Assembly: GCF_052857255.1 (NCBI RefSeq)
Contig: NC_135497.1
Location: 191,555,485-191,619,484 of the forward strand
Length of the DNA stretch: 64,000 nucleotides
DNA from: Amblyomma americanum
Lineage: Eukaryota; Arthropoda; Arachnida; Ixodida; Ixodidae
Direction: 5' to 3'
Position 1 is the first letter of the stretch; every line of letters starts with the position of its first letter. Below are positions 1 to 11,249 of this stretch, piece after piece. A program made the position numbers and the translations under genes. The notes under the pieces are model-generated. The model made no database searches and had not been told where the DNA came from. It saw only the letters and a list, made by a program, of their open reading frames with translations.

Positions 1-1112
1 TCTTCTGATGGCCCCGCCATTAACCGCTCTTAACCTTTACTGTGTGTGGTGTTATACAGAGCCCACCTCGATCCGTCATGTGCATGAGGCCCGTCCAAGG
101 TAACTGATCAAGCAGCCAGAAGATAGCGATGAGATAATTAATTGATGCGCTGCTATGGGAGAAAGAAATGAAGGAGTAGAGGAGAAAATGGGGGACGCTG
201 TAGAGATTATATAGAGATTGAAACACGATAAGGAAACGCTCTGCCAGCCAGGACAGTACGAAGGAGAGAGAAGCAAGAAAACAAGGAATGCGGCCAATTG
301 AAGAAAGAAGGCAAGAATGGGAATAAAATGAAGGAACGCTGTTGCAGAGACAGAAATAGAAAAATCTTAATCTCAAGCTACTGGGCTAGTTGTGAAAACT
401 TCCATGCACATGATGGTGCCCGTCTCCCGCTGTCCAGGCCGGGCTATCGGAACTGTGAGCGTTCCTACACGAGCGGCTGCAGCTTATAAACGTAGTGCTG
501 GGCGAAAGCGATCTCAGCCAGGATTTGCACTGTGGGCAGCCGAGGATACAAAATAAGAAACCGAAAAACCAGCAAGCGTGCAAAGCATCGCTGCTGACCG
601 TCTTAGTGCGAGAGCATTATACAGCCTATTACTAAAGAAACCTGGCATCGGCTCATAAAAAAAGCAGTCCGAAACACTACCTATGACGTCAACATGACAT
701 GAAGCGTAAACCATAAGATAGTAAACGTACTGATAGGCAATGACAGTGTTGAAAATAGTAGTAATAGTTGCACCTGATCACATCATGGAATAATAGTGTT
801 AGATGACGTCATAATGTAAGATATTATCACAAACTGAGATTGCGTCATAATGCATGATGAGGTCATACCACATGTAAGTTGAATGCGAAACATTAAATCA
901 TAATCAACTACATGCTATCGTATTCAATATGGTTTTATCAACTACGTCATATTGGACAATGTGATGTGATCTAACACAACACTTGACGTGATTTGGAAAG
1001 GGTGTCAGTCAAGGGTGAGAGAAACGCCGGCATGCGCTAGAGGCGCGGAGCAGGAGATGAATAGTTTCGCATTCACAGCACGTAAGCTATGTTATGTTTC
1101 CTCGTATATTAT
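1..1112. other. Unassigned DNA with clustered CRE-like sites
   Basis: No open frame here resembles a known protein. The frames up to 118 codons are uninterrupted only over short distances and show no domain. Between about 680 and 995 there are several TGACGTCA-like sites (ATGACGTCA near 682, TGACGTCAT near 804, GCGTCATAA near 843, ACGTCATA near 944, TTGACGTGA near 983). They could be binding sites for bZIP factors or chance matches in a repeat. No promoter or gene can be assigned. Confidence 0.3.
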
Positions 1113-1563
1113 GAGGCGAAGGCCTATAATGGCTCATTCTACCGTCCGTCCGGCGTAATTAGTGCTCTCAACAAAAAGATGAAAAATAAAATTTAGAGGG
1201 GAACTTTGTTGGCCTAATGTGCGGTGAGGCGAAAGCCTTTAGCGCGGTGTTGCTGCTTGTGTCACTGATGTGTGGCTAAGATGTTAACTAAATACACAAT
1301 TGCTTGTGAATCCTAAATGCTGGATACATTGGAGGGCGTTTGGGAGGCATCCGTCAGATTCGACGCCTTTCCGCAAACACTCTCCACCGTCCTAGACAAG
1401 GGGAACTTCGTATGCGTTTGCAGGAAGTTGCGTAGTTGTTAGCACGCTCGGCTGCGGAACGGAAAAGTGGCGGTTCCAATCCCATCATACACAAAAAAAA
1501 TTTTTCTTATGTAACGGACGCCGGACGGACGGGAGAATAAGCCATTGAAGGCTTTCGCCTTAA
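1113..1563. repeat. Short element flanked by ~48-bp inverted repeats
   Basis: The stretch around 1113-1161 (GAGGCGAAGGCCTATAATGG and following) is the reverse complement, with a few differences, of 1515-1563. The inner side includes a tRNA-like segment at about 1430-1485 with a box-B-like GGTTCCAATCC, followed by A and T runs. This looks like a small non-autonomous element, either a SINE with inverted flanks or a MITE. No coding capacity is visible and no target-site duplication was identified. Confidence 0.4.
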
Positions 1564-2984
1564 TATAAACCAAAGAGTGGAGACCGGAGCCGCAGAGGTT
1601 TGCCGTGAATAAAACCACTATAAAATAACTGAAAAGGATGGTAGTGAAGCTCACGCTCGCCAGACTCGCCGTTTAGAAGACTTACTTTTGCTAGTCGCCG
1701 ATCGTCGGCGTAGAGAAAGCGAGCAACGGCAGGCGACGAAGTCCTCGACGCAGCGCAAGCGTAGAAGACGAACCTTCAGCTTCCTGAACTGCCGTCTCGA
1801 AGGAGTTTCGGGACAGGAGCGCCGCGCAGCAGCGACAGCGTAGGAAACGTCAGAGCGAATTAGCGGCTGCTGCCGCCGCCCAGCCGTAAAACCCAGCCCA
1901 ATCAAACAATCACGCCGATTGTTTGACTGGGCCGTTGCCTGTTTTAGCAAATTTTTAGTTTCTTCAATGGCGACAGTACTTCGCTCTGCATACGCAGCCG
2001 TAGATGCGACCACATTCCTTTATTCCTTTATTTCCGAAAGAATCAGTTAAGATGCATATGCATGTATACAATTAATTTTTCCATACTCTTTGGAGATCCG
2101 ATACAAAAGGCTTTATAAAACGCCTGACAAGTCATCGGATCCTGTATTGCACACAAAGCTTCAGACAACGGTGCGACGATCAGAAATACATTACTCTGAT
2201 GTGGCAAGATGAAGAAGCGAGAAAGTTCGAATTGCACTGGTTACGTGCAGTTGTAAATGATGTCGTGCATACTAACCATAACAAAAGGACTAATAAATGC
2301 GGATACACACAAGTGATCTTAACACAGACAATACAGTGACCTGTGAATGACAATGACACCGTCAATATCATAATTTAGCCAGGAACTGTGGGAACCTATG
2401 GGTAACATTTCGGGCAAATCGCTGGTAAATAGACTGTTCGAGCTGAGAAAAGGCCCAGATAAAGTCTGAGTGATTTCGGCCTCCCAGGAGTTCCACATTT
2501 TTCACAGAAGTAAATTTTCTCTCAAAACAGCCGAAAACCGAAAAATGTCGGCTGAATTTTTCAAAAATTAAATCTGATAAGTTCAACCCTTAAAAATGAT
2601 TTAGATGTTGTTAACTCCACAGAGTTTTTTTCCAATAATGTTCCGTTTGTTGTTTTGTGAGTTACACTTTCTTAAATGCGTACGCAAAAAAAGAAACGAT
2701 GCAGACTAAAACCGGCGCACCCACTACAGTATGGAGATGAACCCCATTGAGTTGTTACCACATGGCGAAATAATATCTTGCCTTTGTCACCAGAAATCTG
2801 CACCTCGGCTTTGCAAACGGATACGCAAGAACAGTGCAAAGCGATTCTAAAATTGTCTAAATGCAATATTTCAGGGTCGGTGTGACGAAGTGGGGGGGGC
2901 TATTGGTTTTGGTTCCTTATTTTGTTGGTGTTCAATCACTGGCGAGTTGAAGTATCATACGTAAAGAGGAGTGCATCCAGTGAT
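1564..2984. other. Unassigned DNA
   Basis: No recognisable gene, RNA or element. The longest frame (minus strand 1651-2013, 120 codons) is arginine- and serine-rich, low in complexity and resembles nothing I know. A G8 run at about 2892-2899 lies just before the next repeat. Confidence 0.3.
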
Positions 2985-3535
2985 CGAAGAAATCCTCCGC
3001 AAAAATTCTCTGTGGGGTCTCTAACGAAACCGTCGCGCAATCCACTCCTTGGACACAATTTTTTTGCGCGCAAAAATTTAATTACAAAATGGCTGCATCG
3101 AAATTTATTTGTTTTTTAAGAAGCGAAGGGCGGTTACTAGTTGGTCTGGCTGGAAAACCGAACGATGGGCCTTCCGCAAGAGTTAGGGAGCGAAAGCTTG
3201 CTTCGCAAATGAACCGTTTTAGACGCTTTAAGGTATTGCTTTTTCCGACACAAAGTAGGGAAGAAATAATGCGTCATGGAATGTACCGAAATGGGAAAAA
3301 AAAGATATACATTGAGGCATGTAGGAAGCTTAGTGCAATTGAAGGTGCCGTAGTAGTAGATTCAGTGCACTTCTGCCTAAGAAATGGCGTCCCATTTATC
3401 TATCCCGCCACGCGTCCCAAAATTCCCTTCAAGCCGTGCCTCGCTCTACGTGCGCCATCGCACACATCCCTCGACTCTGCTTCTTGATGTGATACACAGC
3501 GTATACGAGAAACGTGGAACGCCATGCGTACGGGC
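2985..3535 (+). repeat. Dispersed repeat, copy 1
   Basis: This stretch matches 22890-23385 in the same orientation. Shared landmarks include GAGCGAAAGCTTGCTTCG (3187 and 22992), CGTTTTA.GCGCTTTAAGG, CTATCCCGCCACGC (3401 and 23222), and CTTCTTGA followed by CACAGCG or CACTGCT. The copies differ by many substitutions and indels, so the family is old. No protein domain is seen in either copy. Confidence 0.5.
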
Positions 3536-4870
3536 ATACAGGGTGATTAAATTTATGATTTACAGATTTCGCAAAGTGAGGTGCTCAGAGGTACCTGAAA
3601 TCCATCTCTGCACATCGTCTATGTGGCGGCCAGGGGAGTACAAAGCACGAGGATAACTTCTACCGCCAGGCATATCATTGCCTAAAATTTATTAATGAAC
3701 TTAATAATCACTACAGTAACCGGACATGCCTGTATTGGAAAGTTAGAGCGAGTCTTATTCCCCAATAATTATATTTAGTAAAATTTTCCTAGCATGTGTG
3801 TTTAACGAGATAATTCTTTACAAACTTTCAGCGATATCCCCGTAATTGCGCATGCAAGGCGTTGAGATCGGCGGGAAACTCCTACCAGCGTGACGAGGCG
3901 TTTCGTCTGCCAACGGCATAGAGTGACTGGTGAAGCTAACGACTGTTTCCATCCACTTCCGGCTACCGATATAGCAGAAAAGCCTGATGCAATAGCTAAG
4001 TCACACTACTGAGGATATTTGCGCCGAGTGCCAGCGCTGAACATGTGTAATTACGCGAAATCAGTGGAAACTTTCGGGCCGAATACCTCATAACGCATGT
4101 GCTCTGGACGAACTCTATCAAATGCAGTAGTCTAGAAAAGCGACCGCCTCTATGTGTCCGGTATAAACATTCACGATAGACGCCGTGCTTAAAAGCCTAA
4201 TTACAAATTTAAGTTAATTAGATGCCTGATGGTGAAAATTATCATCTCCCTCTGCGTCCACGTGGCCGTGGCCGCATAACTTATGTGCACAGATGTATTT
4301 GACGTAGCTTCCAGCGCGCGACATTAAGAAAGCTGTAAAACCTAATTTTCATCACCCTGTATGATACTCGGCGACATTGCTAGCATTTATGCGAGATTAG
4401 CTGTATTTTCTAGTGGGCTATAGTTGGCGCATGTCGTTCACATCAAAGTGACCTTACCCTAGGTCTGAAAACACTATATTCCTCACCAATGCTTGAGGTA
4501 AGACTGAAGGAGTTGAGAGTGATGCTATCAGGATTTTCAAGAACGCAGACAAATGTGTGAACACGCTGTCGATCATACTTTCATCTAAAGAAATCGCGTT
4601 TTTAATCGGCGCCAGTTTGCAACGACAGCTGTTGTTCTCATCAGCACTATAAATTATCGGCTTCGCCTTTGCCCTTGTTGCATGTTCCGATCCTTCACGA
4701 CCATTTGATTCTAGGCTGTGGCTTAAAGTGGGTTCAGAATATCAGACCGTATTGAGGGTGGTCCGCGGGGGCCGCTACCACGTGACACAAACCTGCATAT
4801 TTTGAGTCACCATGAGCGGCCTGTCATGAGTCCGCCGCCATCGGGTCGCAGGCCTGTTTGAAAATGCCGC
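3536..4870. other. Unassigned DNA
   Basis: No open frame above about 90 codons, no RNA gene and no obvious repeat structure. Base composition is unremarkable. Confidence 0.3.
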
Positions 4871-4873
4871 CAC

Positions 4874-6440
4874 TTATTTTAGTAGGCCTCTTTTGAGGCA
4901 CCGAATTATTTGCGTATATGTTACAGTCCGATCACTACTTTCTGCATTAACATGTGCTCGCTCGCTGGCTATATTTGCCCCGAATGAAGCCGGCTTTGCT
5001 CTGCATGCAATATTTTCGTTTAGGATTGCGTTTAGTCCACGTAGAATTGCGTGGGTGTCTACCATTGTTTCTTCTGTTGCCTGTTAGGTGATAGCTTATA
5101 AAGAGTTCGGCAGCTCGACAAATTGATGCGCCTCGTAAGGCTTGGTCCGGCGGCACACATACAGGGCTGAGCCACAGTTGCTCCGGACAATTTTGCGGGC
5201 GGGTGCCCTCGGGGGACTCTCGGGTGCTCCGGTAACTAGCGGCTTGTCAAATGCAAACGAAGAGACGTGAAACGTGACGATTAATCAATTTAGATTTGTT
5301 TGTGGAGCTTGTGTAGCGGTGCTAGGTCGTGCTTGGCTAGCTCGCGAGATCCTTGTAGTATCGTGGAACGAGGCTGGGCACTGCCTAGGTGTCCGGTAAT
5401 TTGTTGTGCGATTACAAGCTCCTCGTACAGCCTGTGCCGGACATTCATAATCTCTCGTTACATGCATGGATTCATCCCATATCATTGTATCTTCGTTGCG
5501 AAACTTCTTAATCGCCTGGAATTCTTCAAGTGCCACAGCCGCGATATGCACTTTCAGTCAACATTAAAGTTGAGAATCGCTGTTGCAGAGCTTTCGGAGC
5601 CGCGTAATTACGAGATAAAGAAGAGGACGGATTCCAGACGGTTTTTAACGCTGTGGTAAATGTAGTATGGACGGGCCCAGTGGATTTTTTTTCTTTCCCG
5701 AGTACGTCGGGCGGATCCCATCAGTGTTTTTCAAAGTCCGGTCGGTTCTGATCGCCGCCGCACATTTGATTCTCGCTCGGCTCTATTTCGTTGCGCTCGC
5801 TTGCACTATCATTTATTACGATAGTGATATCTTTTGTTCAAGAATGTTCCCATTGCCCGTAATGTGGCGTTTGGCGTTCATGCGCGTACTTCAAGTGCGT
5901 TATAATGACCGGTTTATTCTGCTACGCGGCTGATAAAAACGCGTATTCCGATTCTACTGCTTGCAGCGCGTCCTTAGGTTGCTGCGCGCAAAGTGCAAAA
6001 TTACCCTTATCTACTTCCATCGAAAAGTGACGCGCATATGCTTCTATGCCGTCTAGTGTCGAAGCTTGCTTCCTGAACCTGAAGGCTTGTTTTGGCCATC
6101 CGCTGCTCTCCAAATGAAGTTGTGTGCGCGCTGCAGTGTTGTTTTGAATATGCATACATGGAGCGTGGCGACGCCTGAGTGGGGCAACTTTGGCTCGCTC
6201 TAAGATCGTACCCGCGGGGCTTTACACTGCCTGCACGCTAGCTTTCGCCCTAAAGACCAAGTTGAGAGCTTACCTCGTCTTTGGTATAAAATGTCGCTGC
6301 TTGCGAGAAAGTGGATTGAACATGCTTCGTACTTATCGGTTGCTCTTCCTTACTGTGTTGTGGTGGGGCTTGTCTTCGCCTCGGCTGTCGCGCAGCCTGC
6401 GCGTTGCCGAACGCCAAAATGGAAAACATCAATGTTCAAT
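4874..6440 (-). other. Cluster of unrecognised minus-strand frames
   Basis: Minus-strand frames follow one another here: 6432-6250, 6155-5922, 5551-5285, 5156-4947 and 5065-4874 (60 to 88 codons each). They have a fairly protein-like composition, for example a segment rich in Gln, Arg and Lys at 6155-5922. I could not match them to a family. They may be remnants of one old coding element broken by stops, or chance frames. No splice sites were convincing enough to join them. Confidence 0.15.
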
Positions 6441-7140
6441 AAGCTGGCACAGATGCGGTAGCAAGACATGTCCTAGTTGCTACGGACACGTGCTCTGCAG
6501 TATAAGATGTGCGTTGTGGTGGGCATGGTGCTCGTAACAGATTGCATAATTACGAGAAGATGGCGGTCACACATTACTAGACTGTTGCTCGCAGCGTGCG
6601 ACTGGTCATGGCGCCAATTTGTGCCATTTGAGGAAGAGCTGGGAGCGTTTCACTGCGTATGGACTTAAATGAGTGCTTTTATCATGGCGGATTCTGCGTG
6701 GATGTCATCAGTTTTTCAGCACTTGTCGAGAGGGTTAGCTTCTTCGTACAGTCGCCGCATCGAACGAGCAACAAGCGATCGAGATGTAAGAATGGGCGAA
6801 CTTCTTTTTGCGCCTTCATCACGTGGAACAGTGCGTGTCAAGCAAAATAATGCGTGTACGCTGGACATGGCTTTAGAGATGGATCTACAGCGACGTCCGC
6901 AGTATCTTTACTGCACAGGAACTGAGTGCGTCGGAAGTTTCTTTAGACACTTCGTGACCCTTGATGGGCACAAAGCCCTCATTTTCGCCCTTCCGCCCTC
7001 ACCCTCACCATTAAATCAAAAATGCTCTCTCACTGTCATCTTGATTTTTTAGTCTTCCCTCCCCCTTACTCTTATTTCGTAAAATATGGTGGTCCTCCTT
7101 CACCCTCACCTAATTTTGCTGTCCCTCCCTCGCTCTCACA
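6441..7140. other. Unrecognised frame, then CCCTCA-rich stretch
   Basis: A 127-codon plus-strand frame (6669-7052) has no recognised domain. Its 3' end runs into a pyrimidine-rich stretch at about 6985-7140 made of irregular CCCTCAC and CCTTC motifs. A short similar stretch recurs at about 8162-8195. It looks like degenerate simple sequence. Confidence 0.2.
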
Positions 7141-8897
7141 ATAAGCATTTTTAACATTTGAGCTATTTGTCCTTATTGCCGATTTTTCCCGATATTACTC
7201 AGCAACACTAGGCGCAAGCTATTGATCACTGGGGCTGTTTTTTCTTTCATGTCGAGTCCCGCGGTCCTTATAAGCATCTCACTCCGAAGTTATCAGTAGG
7301 CGAGAATGGTGGCGCAAACTAGCAGAGGGGCTACACGCATGCTGCAGCCGATCACTGGCAAAAGCCGTGTAAATCTGGTACACCCGGCAGCGGCTAAAAT
7401 GAACTGTGCCGGAGGCCGGGCCGTGAAAAGCGCAGCAGAAGTTCTCGCCACGCGCTAAATAGCCAATCAGAGGCGTCTCCAGGAGAGTTGCATCCAAGCT
7501 TACCAACCGACACAGGACAACGCGTCTGGTTATCCCAAACGCAACCACCTCTCGGCCCACAAGTCGCGATTGTGGTGGAACACAAGCTTGGCGTAAATCA
7601 CGACAACCATTTTCATTACCATTGGGACGATATAATTTTGCCGTGCAGCAGCAGCACAACTCTTTCTAGTTCGGTGGCGATTAAAATTACGACGCCAGCC
7701 GTCTCTCGAATCTTGCCGTATAAAAGGGCACCGACTCAGGGAATGAGCAGCGACTCAGCACGCTTCCGCGGGGTTGTACACTAAGCTGCCAAGCATCCTT
7801 TTGTTTGAAGCGATCGCCACCCACCATGGAGCTGCATATTCCCATGTAGGCAGCGTGTACAGCAGCATCCGCGGACGGACGCGCGTGCATGGGCGGTGTC
7901 AGTGGAGAGGTAGGCAGAAGAGCCTCTGGTGAACACCCTGCGGCATAATTAGGACCGCCCGTGGCATAGTCGAACTGAAGGGTCGTCCAAAGAAAGCATT
8001 CCTACCGTAGCTCGACTCTAGAGAGTTCTTGTTTTGTAATTTAACTCTCGTCGTCTTCCACGCGTGTTCTGGAATCGGCTGCGCCCCGGACGGCAACCTC
8101 AACGAATGGCCGGGAATGGAACCAACTTTGTGACACACCGGCGGCCTCAATCCGTGCATCTTTGCCCTCCTTCACCCTCACCCTCGAACACTTTTCTTCG
8201 CTAATCCTCCTTGTCCTTCTTCTCACCGACTGAATCCCTCATGGGTTGAAGGTTCCCATGACTGGTTGTAACCTCCCTTTGTCGTCGGCTCTTCGCTCTC
8301 AGTGCACTGACGACCGTTCGCGCAATTGTCGCTAGCTGGCGCTAGTCGCCTGGAGGTAGGTTAACAGCTCCCTGTCCTGGCCTCCCCATCCCTCTCGCCG
8401 TATGTACAATCAAGTTTCCTCCTCCTCCACAATACAAATAAAACTAATCAAGAACAGCCGAGGCACGTTCTCTAGGTCCCGTTAGTACTTGCAAACTACC
8501 GTCGCGTCTGAACAATACGAACTCGAAGCGGTCGGAGAATTTGTTTGAATTAACTAAAGTTCGGACTAAAAAGTCAGATCGGGACTAATGGCGAATGTAC
8601 TGCTTTGCGCTCGTCCGCCAAAATATTCTGTTTACTCGACGAGGTCTGATTACATTATCTGAAAAGCTATGCTGTATAGACAATAAAAACCTTTTAATTG
8701 GGACTAATACTGTTTGGCGGTCGGTCCTAATTTTCCGCGCGGCCAAAATATATATAGATAATTAGACGCATACCTCTTGTATCCGTGATAACAAGGAAGT
8801 TGAAGTTGTATTGCAATCCACGCGCGCCTGCGCACTGTGGAAAATGATGAAGGAATAGAAATCTTAATTCTCAGTCAAGTGATACAACAGTGTCGAA
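7141..8897. other. Unassigned DNA
   Basis: Short frames only, on both strands, the longest being 126 codons on the minus strand at 7279-7659. No domain, RNA gene or clear repeat is seen. Confidence 0.25.
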
Positions 8898-9157
8898 GAA
8901 TAATAATAATAATAATAATTGGTTTTTGGCGAAAGGAAATGGCGCAGTATCTGTCTCATATATCGTTGGACACCTGAACCGCGCCGAAGGGATAAAGGAG
9001 GGAGTGAAAGAAGAAAGGAAGAAGAGGTGCCGCAGTGGAGGGCTCCGGAATAATTTCGACCACCTGGGGATCTTTAACGTGCACTGACATCGCACAGCAC
9101 ACGGGCGCCTTAGCGTTTTTCCTCCATAAAAACGCAGCCGCCGCGGTCGGGTTCGAA
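8898..9157 (-). mobile_element. SINE family A, long form, head-truncated
   Basis: Read on the minus strand, this starts inside the tRNA-like head (GTTCGA of box B at about 9151-9156). It continues through the body (GTGCTGTGCGATGTCAGTGC, then ACGTTAAAGATCCCC) and ends in (ATT)n at about 8898-8920. It matches the full copy at 57046-57385 closely but lacks the 5' half of the head. From memory, not from a search, this body is typical of tRNA-derived SINEs of the Ruka type in ixodid ticks. It is non-coding and would depend on LINE proteins for mobility. Confidence 0.75.
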
Positions 9158-9434
9158 AAAGGAAAAAGAATTATTGAAAGGACGATGTTTGAAGATCTTG
9201 TACTCACCCAGGGAGAACCGCTGGCGGTCTAGGATCCCTCTAGCTCCCGCGTCTCGCTTAATCGGTTCGACCAGCCCAAGCTGGTCGGTTGGGTTAGCGG
9301 CTAGCAGAGCATCTTACACCGGTGTGTGGATGGCGAAGGTTGCTCCCTGTCTAATTCATAACATGCCTTTGTGTGATCTGCTTTCTTGTTTATCTTCTCG
9401 TTAAAACTTAATTACTCTGTCGCTCCTCTGCCTT

Positions 9435-10470
9435 ACTAGTTTCCTCGTTAAATAGCATAGCTAAGCTCACCGGCTTAGCGCGTTAATCAGTGAAAACTGA
9501 CTATCAATAGCGACTGAGGTCTGGAGTGGCGGGCCCGTTTTGACGTTCCACAAGGGACTGCCCGGTTGGGCATCTCACAGGCTTGTTTTGCCGACTAACT
9601 CGCGTGCATACTCACCCTTCGTCCGATTGCGGTCGTCAGTTCGATCGCGTTCCCTGCACGCTTCACGGACTTCACTGCCCGCTTGCACAAAGGAAATTAG
9701 TCTATTCCCGAGTGTTGTCTTATTCCCAGTCTAAGCCCTCCGTTGGTTTTGAGGAAAGCAAAGGCGCATAGCTGGCTCATTGGGTTGGTGGACACCAAAT
9801 CGCGTTGGGAGGTGCTGATGGCGTCCACGTAATAATACGCAATGCATCACACAACTGCCGTTGACCCCCTAAATGGGTTGTAACAAGCGATTACAGCTTT
9901 CGCTGCCAAAATTAACTGCACCCTGGAAAATTTTAAGCGCGAGCTGTAATAGCTTGGTAGGAGCTATTCAGTAGAAGAATTTTAGGTGCTACAACGGTAG
10001 TTGTTTAACGTATTACGCGTTACGCGTTAGGTGAACACCTATTAAGGCGGAAACTTGGGATAGTTGGAAAGAGTTTGAAGCGTTAGCAAAAATGATTTCA
10101 TAGGTGAACGCCACCACCACATGACAGTGGGCCAATTATAACTCTTTCCTTTCCTCAAAACCAACGGAGGTTTTCGACTGACAACACTTGCAGCTAGACT
10201 ATTTGGTTTCTACAAGCGTGCCCTCGAGTATGGAAGTGTACCTGGAACGCGCTCGACCAGAAAACCGCAAGTGGAAGATGGCCGAGTCTGCTCATAAGCG
10301 TCTAGACACCAAAGCAGGCCTGTGAGACGCCAAACAGGGCAGTCGCCTCTGAAATGTCAAAACAGGCCTGCCACTCCGGACCTCTCTGCCGCTAATGCCA
10401 AACAGCTTTCACTGAATCATACGCCAGGCCAGTAGGCTTGGATCAAACAATTTTTAAAACCCAAAGCACC
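9435..10470. repeat. Large diverged palindrome (arms ~300 bp)
   Basis: The left arm, about 9435-9775, pairs with the reverse complement of about 10135-10470. Landmarks are TGGAGTGGCGGGCCCGTTTTGAC (left) with TGGAGTGGCAGGCCTGTTTTGAC (right arm, reversed), TCGATCGCGTTCC with TCGAGCGCGTTCC, and CTCCGTTGGTTTTGAGGAAA in both. Inside the arms the similarity fades into sequence resembling the 3' body of SINE family A. This could be an old fold-back element or two SINE-linked copies in inverted orientation. No coding frame is supported. Confidence 0.55.
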
Positions 10471-11036
10471 TCGAGCGTGTCTTGAGGGCCTTGCACTGAA
10501 CAATCGTATGATTCAGCGTTTCCCAGCCTTGCATGCAACAGCAAAAGGACAGACATGAATGGATGAACAGCATGGCCGACGTTCTAGAGAAGAAAGGCCG
10601 CCACCGTCTGGAAGACGTTGAAGTAACAACGAGCGTTAGATGTTTGCTTTACTAGATGAAGAAAACGAAAAAGAACGCGCCGCTCGTCTCGAGAAACGGA
10701 ATATACCCTTTGAAACGATCGCCGCCTAGCGCCACCTATCAGAGAAATTACAATGCGCGTCTACCCATTGTCGAGTTGAACCCCCTGAAGATACGTCCCG
10801 AACGTAATTTGCTTCGTTTGGGGGGGGGGGGGGGGGGGGGGGCAAGGTAGGCCTAGAATTTGGTTTGCGTTGCGATATGGTAACGCTCCAATTAGTAATT
10901 ACATGCATGCAATTATTACCTATTACTTAATTGTGGTTTCAATTCTATACCACAACCCATAGCGTTTTATTTGCCTAGCAAATGCGGTATACAAATGTCC
11001 CCTGCATGGGTGTATATATATATTGTCGGAGTATAT
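10471..11036. other. Unassigned DNA with a G(22) run
   Basis: No gene is seen. A run of about 22 G residues lies at 10820-10842. Polyglycine or polyproline frames reading through it are artefacts of the run. Confidence 0.3.
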
Positions 11037-11222
11037 TGTAACGTGAAGATGTGCACACCAAAAGGGAAAAATATATTTACAGGGAAACAGCTTACAGCCA
11101 CGCAGCCGAACAACCGGGCACGCGAAGCCCAGCCGCAGAAACGCACTTCGTCCTCTTCGCGTTCCAAGCGCGAGCGCACCAAGCACGAGCGTTCCAAGCA
11201 CAAGCACAACCGTAGCATAACT
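11037..11222 (-). repeat. Putative 3' LTR of the minus-strand gypsy element
   Basis: Immediately downstream of the pol stop on the minus strand, a segment of about 185 bp starts near 11222 (TTATGCTACGG) and ends in ACGTTACA at 11037. It contains an A/T-rich stretch that could hold the polyadenylation signal. No second copy is present in the window, so the borders are guesses from LTR-like ends and position. The element has no visible 5' LTR. Confidence 0.3.
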
Positions 11223-11249
11223 CCCGGGGGCAAAAGCACCGTCCCGGTG

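Noticed and set aside
6985..7140. Telomere-like repeat
   Set aside because: The CCCTCA-type motifs are irregular and are not the arthropod TTAGG repeat.
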